DNA of 64,000 bases from Patiria miniata. Its lineage: Eukaryota; Echinodermata; Asteroidea; Valvatida; Asterinidae. The DNA lies in contig NW_024037053.1 in assembly GCF_015706575.1 (NCBI RefSeq), forward strand, positions 3,720,001 through 3,784,000. The letters run 5' to 3'. Below are positions 50,035 to 61,547 of the stretch, in pieces. Position numbers and translations under genes: made by a program. A model generated the notes under the pieces. The model did not search any database. It was not told the origin of the DNA and saw nothing but the letters and a program-made list of their open reading frames with translations. Each line of letters begins with the position of its first letter. Positions within the stretch are counted from its first letter, which is position 1.

Positions 50035-52120
50035 CAAACAACTGGGTTTGAAAATCTGCAAACCTTGCAGAGTCAAGAATCACAAGGCGATGAGCTTTGG
50101 TGGCATTCATGCCTAATGCTAGACACAGAACAGGGGCCTTAGCTTTTTGACACACTATCATAATAAAAGCAACAATTATTATTTCAAGTTCGATTCTCCC
50201 TTTTGTTTTGATCAGAAAATCGATTAAACGATCTTGAAATGTGTGTTATTTTCCAACCTCCAGCGATGTTATTACTTTAGCCTCCGGCGAAAGTACCCAC
50301 AGCAAATAAACGCCAAACCTCGGCTCCATTAATGGAACCATCTTTGATGAGGACTCCCCAGTGTCTTCAGTTCATGAACTCGACCGTGAACACCAGAGTC
50401 GGGTCGCATAATTAATTTCATCCGCTGAAACCGGCTGCAGCCATCCATATTTGTCGCCAGAAGAAAAAAAAATGCGGGACTACGGTAAAATTTATGATAA
50501 TCACACCCGGTCGTATACCCGTCGGAATCGGGGCAAAAAAGACTGCCATTATCCATCCAAGTCACGCAATGCACATACGGGGCGGCACGCTCGATGTGTG
50601 TGCTCGGGGCGAGCTGGCCGGGGATACACCGAGGCGGTGACGGCGCGGTGTTCTCGGTCCACGCGGCCGGATGTTGACTGAGGGAAATGTTCCGGAAGAA
50701 ACCCCGGCCGTGACTTGAGGAAGAAGAAGTCACGATGCGCTCCCTATCCCCCCCCCCTCCCCTCTCTCTGTTTCTCCCTGCTCGGACTCGTGCAAAAGCA
50801 GCCAGCAATTTGCATGCCGCAGTGCTAAAGAAAACATCCCAGACATTTTGTATCTTGTACTGGTCCTTCGAGCATGCCCCAAGTCACTTTTCAACAAGGC
50901 AGGCCGGACGATAAAATTTGTCAGGTCTTACTTCGGTAGCATGTCCGCTTTCGCTGCACGTTTTTTCGTGCATTTGTTGTTGCAAGCTCGAGATGTGTCT
51001 GCCCAGATTTTGGGTCAAAAGAGGGCGCTACCAAAATGGTTTAGCTCGACGGCAGCAAAATATAGTTTCAAGGGAGTGAGCACATGACTACGGTTTTCTC
51101 TAAAATCAGTAGCCACAAAACACAAAATTAACTCACGATATAGTGGCTAACTGTTTATAGCTGGGTGGATTATTACAACTGTTGGACGAGAGTTCTTCCT
51201 ATTATAGAGATGGGGAAATTGAAGAGTTCATTTCCAGATGTATCCATTTGAAAAAAAAATCAAACTTTAAAAAACCATGAAAACAATACAACAGCTGTTT
51301 TGAAACGGCATTTTACGCTGTGTTGTTTAATTTAATTATTGTTTTAACCATATAACAGCCGGGCGAACCTGACTTTGGGCAGTCACAAGAGGGCGGGATT
51401 TGAAAGGTCACACATTGATCGCGTTTTGTAAATAAACTTTTAAATTTATATTCCGTCCTATTGAACTGTCCGCGGCATGAGGAAGTCAGGTATCCAGACT
51501 TTTAAACAGGTAATCACCTTTTCACAGTGCTGAAAACCATGCAAGCTGCATCACAATTGTCAAACGGACTTAAATAGTCGCAGAAACCATTAGAAGTCGC
51601 TGCGAAACGTCAGGGCGCCCTCAGCAGTTGAAGTTTAAGACAGCGCTGCGTTAGCGTTGATGTGTGACAGAGGGCGCTACATAGAACTAACACACCAGCT
51701 GCTTTATACACTGATCTCTATTACATGTACAAGTATAACAAATCTGGATAGCCTAGTGACTGTTAGAAGAGAAGTCAACTTCCACCATATCACCCCTCCA
51801 GGACTAATATAATATTTAAATAGAGAGATATCTAATTTAATTGACACATACATATAGTCAACAAATTATGATGTTATGTTATCAAACACATTACAATGGC
51901 AACAAATTATACATTCTGTTTACAACAACAGTTTTTTAAACTTGTAGACGACTCATGATAATTGATATCGTAACTTCTTTGAACAATGGGAGCAGTTATA
52001 AGGCTGGCTCCCTCCACACATTCGAATGGAGGGCTCGGGATTTGGGAACCAGTGCGTAGCTTCACTTTTTTACTCGGATGGCCAACGAGTTATTCAGATT
52101 TTTTACACGGAGATCAGTAC
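50035..52120. other. no gene recognised
   Basis: A GC-rich island at 50330-50800 carries a 159-codon minus-strand frame with no recognisable domain and a pyrimidine run. Between 51610 and 51680 there are two gagggcgc(t/c)-type strings of the kind found in short repeats. Confidence 0.45.
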
Positions 52121-52128
52121 TTTATATA

Positions 52129-52788
52129 CAGAGTGAGTTAAAAAAAAGTTACGTAATGAGAATAAAATTATTTAAAAAATATATGTGACTCGCACCATTT
52201 TATAAAATATACCTAGGGTAATATTATTTGCTAATTACTGTGAAAATTGCACGTAATTTGCGTATTATGTTCACAAGTTATGTCTATTTTAATACAAACG
52301 TCACAGCATTGAGCTGTCCACCAATGATCATTTACCGTTCAAATACAATACAACATGGGCATTGTCCTGCCTTCATGAATGAACGAAAATTTGAACAGGA
52401 AAACAGACTAATATCAGCATCATAATTTCAGGAAAGAAATGTCCTCATATTCAAAACACAAAATCTGACAGTGACAATAATGTTTCAGTCTTGACAAAAA
52501 TTATAAAAACATGGATTTGTATCTGAATGCTGTGTAATCTCTGGTTCGCACTCAGCTCAATAGCTTCCAATGGCATTCCATTATGGACAGCTGTAAGAAT
52601 GGATTCTTTTGGTAAAATATGCATAACTTCTCATACCATCTGGATCAATTTCAGCAATTCCTTCTTCTTTTTTTTAAATAAGTGGAAGAACATGCTCGTT
52701 TAATACATGCTTCGTTGGTGTGTTAAATTTAATTGCTTTGAAGGGGAAAAATTATTACTCCGTGTCACTTTCTTTGTGACTCGCCCTG
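52129..52788. mobile_element. 660-bp TA-flanked element, same terminal family
   Basis: The left end CAGAGTGAGTTAAAAAAAAG and right end (read inward) CAGGGCGAGTCACAAAG are imperfect inverted repeats of about 45 bp, each flanked outside by TA. The interior does not match the arms of the 38361 element and has no open frame resembling a transposase. It appears to be a separate internally deleted member of a Tc1/mariner-like group. Confidence 0.7.
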
Positions 52789-53562
52789 TAATCATTAGTT
52801 CTGCTGAACTGGAGTAATTGCACTCTTAATATTTTTATTCATCCATGAATCGATTGAATTGATTCAAATCTGTTCGTTTGTTTCAGATGCGTCCACTGAT
52901 TTCACAAGCAAAACTAATTGCAACAAACGAGCAGTGCAGTTAGTTCCAGCAAGGTGAAATTTGGAGGGTTGCGAATGGTTGCAACAATCATCATGGTTCG
53001 AGCCTTTGACGGAGCCCAACCTGAAGAAGAAGCCGAGATTTCAGAAATGGTAATAGATTCAGTTTAATCATTCAGCATGGTTTAATACCTGCATGGGCAC
53101 AAATGCGTGATATGCCAGTTCAGGACAGATTTCATTTTTGCTTTCCGTACTTTGAAATAACTGGGATGAAAATATAACTTATACGCGATGTTCTCCATGC
53201 ATACCACAAATCATGATATTTTGGTTGGAAGAGTTTTGTTTTTGTGTTTCAAGTTCCTTGTTTTCAAGGCTATCCGGCTGTCTGTTGTGGTTAGGAAATT
53301 CATGTTCACGGTGATTTCCCGGAATCGCTTGGCCTAGATCTGAATACGTGTCAAAATGAGATTTCAGTTCCTGAAGATTGGCCATCGTATAGCCAAACTA
53401 TAGATATGTTTTGCTGTGACAGAAATCGAAAGAGAAAGAAAAATAGAAAAGGAACCAACTGGAACATATACTGGAATTATATAACTGGCACGCGATTAAT
53501 ATATTTCATTCTTAAAATAAATTTCATAAAGCTTCAATTATATATATACCTGTTTTATAATA

Positions 53563-53828
53563 ATACCTTTGGGGACATTTTGTCGTCATTAATTATACCT
53601 TAATAGGGAGACACCGGACACTGGACATTTTAACGTCTCCTTTAATAATGTCATAGCTCCTATATTTAGAGGCAACTTTTAATAGGCTACGTGATTGCTC
53701 GTTGCCAAAAAACATCATACTGAAATTCGAGGGGGTAGCAGTATTGGGGTTAGGAGTCATGAAAACATGGACAAATTCTGTGCACAAGGCTATGGGAATG
53801 TCTCCAAAATGACCCATTTCCCGTAATT
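53563..53828 (-). mobile_element. unclassified interspersed repeat, uninterrupted copy
   Basis: Reverse-strand counterpart of 44271-44765 without the hAT insertion. Shared blocks include gtgcacaga..., cctaaccccaat, tgcctctaaata and gtccccaaag. It gives the pre-insertion state of the target site. Confidence 0.75.
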
Positions 53829-53829
53829 A

Positions 53830-55090
53830 TTATATATACAATTATATTTTTAATTGTGTGTATGACCTTGTGGCTAAATTACGTACGTAGCTGTGGACTT
53901 TCAGCACCAGTCATTAGTGTAAGTATATCAACTAATATAGTGCATGGACGTAAGACGCACTGCACAAATAACCATACAACATCACATCGCTATTCAACGG
54001 TACTAAAATAGTATACCACCCGAACATTTTATACAGCATGTAGGCTTTGAACTCCAGCGTCGCGGTTGCATCACACCATGGTTTGATAACACTCTCGCGT
54101 ACTATTTTCTTCCTGGGCTCATGTTCTCATAAGAAGACTAGTCTTTACAACCAGGCGTCTTCACCTATGTAAGGACTTAGTATTGCGCCGACCTCCGATG
54201 TCAGACTACAGAGCTGAGGATTCAGCCAGGGTCGGGTATAATCGCGACTGCCATCGAGACTAGCAAAGGACAAGTTGAGGTCTTTCAACTCGGCCGGCAA
54301 GGCCAACCGCCGATTCCCGTCACGTTCTGCGGGCTAGGGACGGCCTCAGAAATTCCAAAACGACAGAGTTATATTTTCCTGAAATTTGGCCTTTCCTTTC
54401 TGGTTTATTTTGTGTATGAATGTTCGTTCTGTTATTCGCATGGCTTGGAAGGTTACGGATTTTGTTTTACAGTTGTTTTTTTTTCTCTCTCGCGCATTTT
54501 ATTCATGTGAGGCACACTTCAGGCGATCATTTCATAACAATATACTCACAATACACGCCAGATTTTCGGAAGAAGGCGAATACTACCTCTGCATGATGTA
54601 CATGCATGTACACGGTACATGTACCTATGCGAGCATTATGATGGCATGCTACACACACTATCAGAGGTCGGGTACGTAACGGCTACGTGCACATACGGTT
54701 GAGGGCGCTGGTAGGCGTTTTAACGGATCGCCAGTTGTCGAACTTGAAGTCCATGAAAAAAATTGAATTGAATCAAAGTGAAGGCTACAGTTTGGTTTGT
54801 TTTATTCGGGGACGAAAATAGTTGGGTGGGGGAATGACATGTCCACCCCCCCCCCCCCGTCCCCCACCGATCGTCTCCCGTGGTTGGCACCGTGCTTAGA
54901 AACGACATACATGTACATGTACTTTACGCGTAAATTGTGTACTTAGAGCCAACGTGACTTGTATGCCTGCATGATGTACAACGTTAAATCGATCAGTCTG
55001 AGACCCTCAACTTTTTAAAAACGTACTGTTCTTATAACATTCTCTCCGTGTGGGTGTAGGCATAATGTGCTATATGGCACACTGCAGCAT
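53830..55090. other. no gene recognised
   Basis: Contains a GC-richer patch at 54180-54350, short self-complementary acatgtac strings near 54597-54625 and 54910, and a poly-C run near 54846. No coding or RNA gene is seen. Confidence 0.5.
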
Positions 55091-55092
55091 TT

Positions 55093-55297
55093 TCGTAGGC
55101 CCCGAAGTGTTCGTAGGCCCCCAAATTATTCGTAGGCCCTAGGCACGGTGCCTATACTGTGCCTATTGGATAATCCGGGACTGCCCCTATCCTAACCCCG
55201 CTCTTTGTTCCGTAAAAACGTAGCCTGTGTCTGCTCACCCTCCCTCCCTTTGATAGCTAACCCCGCCCCTTTTGAGCTAAAGCTGGATCCGCCCCTA
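55093..55297 (-). mobile_element. hAT-like remnant ending ggatccgcccct, with three tcgtaggcc units
   Basis: On the minus strand it starts AGGGGCGGATCCAGC at 55297, like the ends at 45536 and 49758. Three tcgtaggccc units occur at 55093, 55111 and 55130, about 18-19 bp apart. The boundaries are approximate. Confidence 0.4.
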
Positions 55298-55875
55298 AAC
55301 GCTGGCATGCATCCCTGGCCCTCGGCCCTATCGACCGGGCTTTAGTTTGATCTCTGTCCTCGCTTACGGCGCGCCGTTGATGAGGGCCCCCGGCACTACG
55401 GTCGAGATAACTTCACGGACACATGAAGGGGTACCTCCGCCGTGTCCTTCCTGATAAAGCCCCCTACCATGGTCCCATCGAAGGCCGTTTCTCAAGGTGT
55501 AGTGGCTTTGTGAGTAAGGATGAGGCCTTGATTTGGAGGAGAGACAGAGGTGTTCGGGTCTTGGTTGTGTCAGCTGCTTCACATTTTACCTTCGACCGAC
55601 CATGGTTGGAATGGAGCACTCACTTAGTGAGCTCCAAGCACGCTTATCGTAATGACGCAGCCGATACACCGCGAACGCACTGGTCTTTCAGGCAGAGAAG
55701 GCCACGACTGACTGAGCATGTGAAATTCTGCCAAAACGACTTTCGTACAGTGCCTCATCTATTTTTTTCCCAATTTGCATACTTTATATGTTGATGATCG
55801 CATTATTATGACCCCTCTACCTATACGCTCACTAGGCCGGGGCACAGATCACCTGACCATCTCTTTGGGACTGTC

Positions 55876-56035
55876 AGATTGGCGCGCTTGTGTCACCTTC
55901 ACCGCTGTGGCCCGGGTTTGATTCCCGCGGCGCCCTATAGTCTGCATTCATGTGGAATTGGGTTTTCAGTCCCTACCTGATTCCGTGGGTTTTCTCCAGA
56001 ATATAGTTCTAGGGTTTTCCTCTAAAACTGTACTT
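55876..56035 (+). mobile_element. tRNA-derived SINE, copy 1
   Basis: The head carries a B-box-like ggtttgattcc (about 55915-55925) preceded by a possible A box, tggcgcgcttg. The body reads gtggaattgggttttcagtccct, gtgggttttctcc, gggttttcctctaaaact. The same body in the same order lies on the minus strand at 63115-63275. SINEs are transcribed by RNA polymerase III and moved by a partner LINE; no partner is in the window. Confidence 0.75.
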
Positions 56036-56729
56036 TTGAGGAATCCTTGGATTACCAGAAAGAAAGAAACATCTAAGGTTAGTATCTATAGTAGAAAATA
56101 TGGACAATCCACTCACGGGCGCCACTCGACGGGGAGGGGGTGTGGTGTGCCACACACCATGATAAATAATTGTTGTCAGCAAAATCGTGTTTTTGTCGGC
56201 AAATGTGTGCCCCAACGAACAGCGCAAGTGACAGTGTGCACAATCCTCCACAGTTGAACAGCTTGCCCCCGATCAGGCGGAGGGTGTCGATCACCCCCCC
56301 CCCCCCTCCCCAATGACCCCATAACTCGGCGGTCGGCGCTGGCTAGAGACCGACCTTCTTATGAGATCGCTGCTCGGCACATCCACCGTTTATTCCAAAT
56401 GTCTACCATCGCCTCGCAGATACTATCATTCAAATAGCCTTTGCTAAGTTTCGACTCAAGTCAAGAGTTCAATTACATGCTAAATTTGTATACACAGTTA
56501 TAATGTGTGGGCATATATCTTCCCACTGAAAAACAAAACAGAAGTGTGAAATTGCCATGCACACCAGACGGCCAGACAGGGTTACGTTCAGCGTCCCATA
56601 ATTATCAAGCATTATGCATCGTGGTTTCAGTTTCGATATGCTATTTATAACACAAATACAGTCCTTGTACATGTACATGGTTTGTGTTTGCTTGTTTTCC
56701 GAGGTCATCCCTATAATAGTGACCTACTT

Positions 56730-57430
56730 TTCCCGCAGTCAAAGTCTGTGGGATGGAAGCTCCCGCACATACAGCAAAGACCGCCATGCAGCTGCGCGCA
56801 CGGACGGTGTCACCCAATGTTATTGGCCCAGTTTACGCTCCATGCTAATCTAATGTAAACTCCCCGACCGCCCGAGCCGCCCCCGCCGCAAATAGCAGCC
56901 AATAGCGAGCCGCTGTTACACAATCCCGCCCGCAGGGGGAATAGAATATTTCTGGGCAGGGATCCGGGAAACCGACATGCTTTATGTCATCATCCCCCGC
57001 AACTCAACCCCGAGTCCCCGGCCTGTGTACTGTTATGCAATTCTCACCGTCACGGTTACGAGTATTGCGCGGGGTGCAGACTATACGGCCGGCCAATAAG
57101 AAACTAGCTTGTCTGGTTAAACGACCTCATATGACACGCTTTACCATCGTGGGTTAAGGACGTTCAATTCAGCGCGCAAGTGCAAGGCTAGGTTAGGCTA
57201 TACACAGGCAGTGCGATGTGGCTCGCCGCATCATTATAGACTTCCCAGAAATACGCGAAACAGGTCACAAGCTGCCGTTACCCTTGTCCTGATATACCGT
57301 AGCCTACACGAGCAACAAACGACAAGGGAACTGGGCTGGACATTTTGTCGGTGATTTTACCCTGGAATAATAGTTTATTACCTGGCTTTTATAAAAGCAC
57401 CGACACGGACAGTAGCGAAGTCTGATCAAC
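56730..57430 (+). promoter_or_regulatory. promoter-like region with CCAAT boxes and a TATA box
   Basis: A GC-rich stretch holds CCAAT/ATTGG motifs at about 56815-56826 (an inverted pair), 56900 and 57092. About 300 bp further is a consensus TATAAAAG at 57390-57397. A start near 57421 would be followed by AAG|GCAAGT (about 57430-57438), which resembles the rare GC-type 5' splice site. A posterior-Hox-like tttattacc lies just upstream of the TATA box. No downstream exon is recognisable, so the product is unknown. Confidence 0.4.
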
Positions 57431-57998
57431 AAGGCAAGTAAACTGGATAATGTCATTCATTTGCTGTTTTAATTGTTCAAGTCGTCATACCATTACCAAA
57501 TCATGATTGTTGTGCTAGTTCGTAGTTTCCTTGCGACTATGAATGATAAGTTTCATTGTTATGTTGTCCGTTGTTGCTTCTATATGTGTTTCATGTCTAT
57601 TAATACGTGTTTATACTCGATTCGACATTAATTTTGTTGTGGGTAAATATACCAAAATCAACAATGTTGATGATGATGTCAACCCGCATATATCACCATA
57701 GGGCAGGGTGTATGATACTAGTAAAAGCAACAAGTGAAACATAAGTAACGCTGTCTTCTTATTTGTGTTTTATTTATTTTAATGTGGGCAGAGAGCATGC
57801 GCAGTCGAGATACCTCATCACGTGCACGTAATTAAGACCTAGTACTATAGGGGCGGATATGCCATTGTGTAGGAAAAACTGAGTTTAATAATGGCTTAGT
57901 TTTTAAGTGTTCATGTTAAGTTTCCTCCATTTGAGTACCTGCTCGCGTACGCCCAGAATTCATGCTGATTATTAATTCCTGGGAGAATGATTCAACAT

Positions 57999-58083
57999 TC
58001 AGTACTCGGACGGGACTCGAACCCACAACCATGCACCGTTTACTGGGGCACTCATGTTGTTCTTTATCACTCGACCACCGAGC
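57999..58083 (-). mobile_element. tRNA-like SINE head or tRNA pseudogene
   Basis: On the minus strand a near-consensus A box (tggtcgagtga) is followed about 45 bases on by a consensus B box (GGTTCGAGTCCCG, 58023-58011). The sequences flanking the fold, agctcgg and ccgagta, can pair over 5 of 7 positions like an acceptor stem. The variable region fits a Ser/Leu-type tRNA only loosely, so I read it as a SINE head or decayed tRNA, not a working tRNA gene. Confidence 0.5.
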
Positions 58084-58198
58084 TCAGTAATACCGACGCT
58101 GGTTTACTGGGCGTTTCGATCTCATATAGTCATAATAGCAGCGGGTACCGAGTGTTGCGAAAGATTTTGGATGCTGTTTTGGGGCGAGTTGGCGATTC

Positions 58199-58201
58199 TT
58201 T

Positions 58202-58232
<31 letters not shown>

Positions 58233-58297
58233 TTTTTGTTGTTGTTGGTGGTGTTGTTGTTGGTGTTGTTGTTGTTGTTGTTGCTGTTGTTGTTGTT
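58199..58297. repeat. (GTT)n microsatellite
   Basis: About 100 bp of GTT repeats with GCT and GGT interruptions. In two forward frames it translates as poly-leucine and poly-cysteine; those frames are artefacts. Confidence 0.95.
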
Positions 58298-59542
58298 ACC
58301 TATTACAACTCCAGTTGAAATGATAAAAAGTCATGTGAAGGGGCAAGGAACAAAAAAATGAACTAAAATGAAGAGATTCCCGATTCAGAAAAAAATTCAA
58401 GGTGTTTAAATTAATAAAAGGCTATATTTTCATCACAGCAACAATACTGAGGTCTTCGTCGGTGATGCATGCGTTTATGGGCTATTTTTGTCGGCGTGGG
58501 TCATTGGGAGTTCAGGTCAAGCCCTCGATGCGTCCTCGTGTCGGGTGAAGGACATTTAGTTTAGCAACGACTACAGGAATTTAATACCAAACTCGCTCGT
58601 GGTGAGCTCATCAGGGCCATCCGGACATTTGTCCTGGTTTTATTTCTTCTTCGTGTAGAAAGCATTAAAGAGACATTACGTCCTGGAATGCGCCCAATTG
58701 GGCTACAAAACGCGTTTCAAACGAAATGATGTTAATTGGAAAGAGCACTTTAAAAGTAGGATTTTAACGTACACTCAACCGTCCTTTAAAAACTGGGCGT
58801 TTTTTTGTGTTATTCTTGCGCCATGAATTTCGGGTCTCAACATTTTGACTCTCAAAAATCGAGCTGTTGAGTGTAGTTGTGAATACAGCCGCACATACAT
58901 CGCAGTCTGCGGACGTGTGAGAAACAACATTTGTGTATTGGTGCTGTGTGTGGCACACACACAACGTGTACCGTACGTTGAATAGACACGGCTGGAAATA
59001 CGTATGCATATGCCACAAAATGCCCGCCGCGTCCGATGTAAACAACCGGGTTTTTTTTCGTCTTTTCTCGGGCACGGTATATAAGATATTGGGTTAGTTT
59101 CTTTTCAACCAGACCTTTGAAATAGGATAAGTAAACAATCAAAAACACAACAAACTGGGATTTCAGGCCGAAATGCCGATTTAAAGATTCATCCATTGCC
59201 CGTTACAATACAGACCTAAGACCAAATTATTTTCCTGGTTTTCTTCCCCCCTATAACATTGTCAGAATGTTTAAAACTAACCGATATTTCCAGTGAAAAA
59301 AAAACACAGTGTGATGAGCTGGTTTGTTTTCCCATGCAAAACTTGGCACGTTTGTTTTATAAGAAATGGTGCATGACTGTAGTACTTTAGTGAACGAAAA
59401 ATACATTTTTAAAGTGGCCCTTATTATGATATAAACTAGACGATATTCTAGAATTATCTTTTGGGGGAAAGTGGGGACAACCATACTACTAAAATTGTGA
59501 GACTCAGTTGACTTCTTTATTGGCAAAAAAAATGACATAAAA

Positions 59543-59949
59543 CAGGGTTCGACTTTAGCGGTAGCCCGCTATGCGAATGCTAGTCAAAACAGCAGCGGGC
59601 TAATCAAACTATTCCTTAAGTAGCCCGGCTGGTGAGTCAAAAAAATTGGGCTACGGCAAAGATGAAAGGACAGGAAGAATTAAATCATTAAATTCAGAAG
59701 GCAAACCTGTATCAATTTGTGTCTAATTTTATTTACTGTTGAGGGTTAAATTATTAGATCTGTTTATTAAAAACACTGACAAGATTGCCTCCGGATACAC
59801 GTTTTATATGTACACAAATTGTTGTTTATGAGACACTATACAAAAGAAAAACATGCGGCTAGTGAAAATGCCTGCGGGCTAGTTAAGAGTTTGTTTCAGT
59901 AGCCCGTCTTGCTAGTGAACATAGAAATTAACGTCGAAGTTAAACCGTG
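59543..59949. mobile_element. inverted-repeat MITE with hAT-like CAGGGTTCGA end
   Basis: The left end is CAGGGTTCGACTTTA and the right end, read inward, CACGGTTTAACTTCGA. The arms share modules in inverse order: agcccgc/gcgggct, a(c/t)tagc and gtagcccg/cgggctac. The middle, about 59640-59850, is unrelated AT-rich DNA. I find no matching 8-bp duplication, so the class is provisional. Confidence 0.6.
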
Positions 59950-61342
59950 CGCAAAATAATAACACTGCATAAAACGTCCTGTTTCAATCATCGCGAACTG
60001 CGTAGTAGCGATGTTTTGGTTAGTGTTTACTAATTTACAGCTGGATTTCTTTTTTCTCCGGATGATCGGAATTTCTCAACAAATGATCCGCGTCTGGGAC
60101 GAGGAAAAATTAATGTTTGTTACGTGTCTGCACGAACTGTTCGCAGTTTCAATGATGTGTCTGTGTACCGAACGCCACAGCATGCGGGGAAAACGCCCAA
60201 ACGTTTGTCCCCCAATACACAAAAGGAAAACAAAATAAGAGGTTAGGAGTTTATCGTATTGTCAATAAATCCCGGAACAAGAACCGCCAATTTTGTTGTC
60301 GACTTTGGTCCAGTCAAGTACGGTTATACAGCATTAGTAATTGATAACGTTGGCGGACATTCGCCAGATGTGCCATGCGCGGAAAGAAAACTTTGAATGC
60401 TGACAGGTTTGTTTACGATGCATTTTCATATGTACATAATGACTTGTGACGATAAATGGCCAAAAAACGGCGCATAATTATGCAAAACCAATTTTCAAAT
60501 AATCAACAAGAATCGTTATTATGTCGTCCTTTGAATGGGCCTTGCACGAGTAGGCCATTCTTGTCGAGTTCCCTGAATTTATTTCATAAATTGTTAACTC
60601 ATGAAGGGGATGGCACCAGACTATTTATGCAGCCTTATTTTACTGTCTTTTTTTTTTTAATCTGGCTTAAAACATTAGGGAATGTTTAATCACAAATTTT
60701 AAATTATTCATTGAAGCAGACTGGAATTAATTAGTAACTAACTTGCTTTCATTTCTCTTCGCCCATTGAGTACTGTCTCAGAATTTCTGTTCTGTATGTG
60801 ATGCTTCGTCAGGGATCGGGCAAACATTTTGGAGGTCAAGAAAATAGTAAGGCGCTCAATTATGTATGTAGAACGGGTAATACATGTAATGCATGCACTG
60901 AACTCCGAAAGCTGATATTGTTTGTGCTGCCTGGCGTTAAAAATCACTTAGTTGTATCATCATTCTTACTCTCAATAGTTTTGATAATGGATTCGTCTGT
61001 GGTTAAAAGATAAACAAAATAGTCATCGTGGCGTGTTCGTGAAGATTCCACGAAATCCCACGTAACGTACATAACAGTGTTGACACATGATGTTGAATGA
61101 TGGTACCAGACCTGTATTTGTGTGGTTCAAGTTTTATGACAAAGTGAACTTGAAAATAGCTTTGGAGTATGGTGCCTTGTATTTGTGGATTAAAGGGAAT
61201 ACATCATTTGCTTTTGCTGTAATTTTCAGAAATGGATGGAATTGGGGGGTTGGAAATATATAGCAAATATAGTTACACTGACTTTTTTGAGGTTTTGGGT
61301 TAAAAATGCTATAAAAAAGCAAGAAAAACAATCATTTTCCTG

Positions 61343-61425
61343 TAGTCTGGTTCCCTGACTCAATTTAAGAAGAACCAGAGCAGTTTACATACATTGGGGA
61401 ATTGTAAGATCAGGGAACCAGTCTA
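61343..61425. repeat. short inverted repeat around 51 bp
   Basis: tagtctggttccctga at 61343-61358 and tcagggaaccagtcta at 61410-61425 are reverse complements with one mismatch. It could be a tiny MITE or a stem. No duplication flanks it. Confidence 0.5.
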
Positions 61426-61513
61426 GCTGGCTCGTACCCGTTCATAGGTTTGTAATCGATTGCAAACAAGTGCGATGGTCAATTGGGGCCAGTATTTGAA
61501 AAAAAGCCAGTTT

Positions 61514-61547
61514 TTTCCAACGCTGATCGGCCGATCAGCGTTGGAAA
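61514..61547. repeat. perfect 34-bp palindrome without spacer
   Basis: The two halves (tttccaacgctgatcgg and its complement) meet at 61530/61531 with no loop and no mismatch. Beyond the perfect core the flanks show only vague complementarity. Confidence 0.95.

Noticed and set aside
54990-55015. String tctgagaccctcaactt resembling miR-125/lin-4
   Set aside because: The seed start is wrong (gtctgaga instead of ccctgaga), there is an inserted C, and no complementary arm lies within 100 bases on either side.
55364-55794. Open frames of 72 and 123 codons on opposite strands in GC-richer DNA
   Set aside because: No recognisable domain, both strands are equally open, and the region lies between repeats.
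57987-58361. Forward frames with poly-leucine and poly-cysteine
   Set aside because: They are translations of the (GTT)n microsatellite and a tRNA-like repeat.
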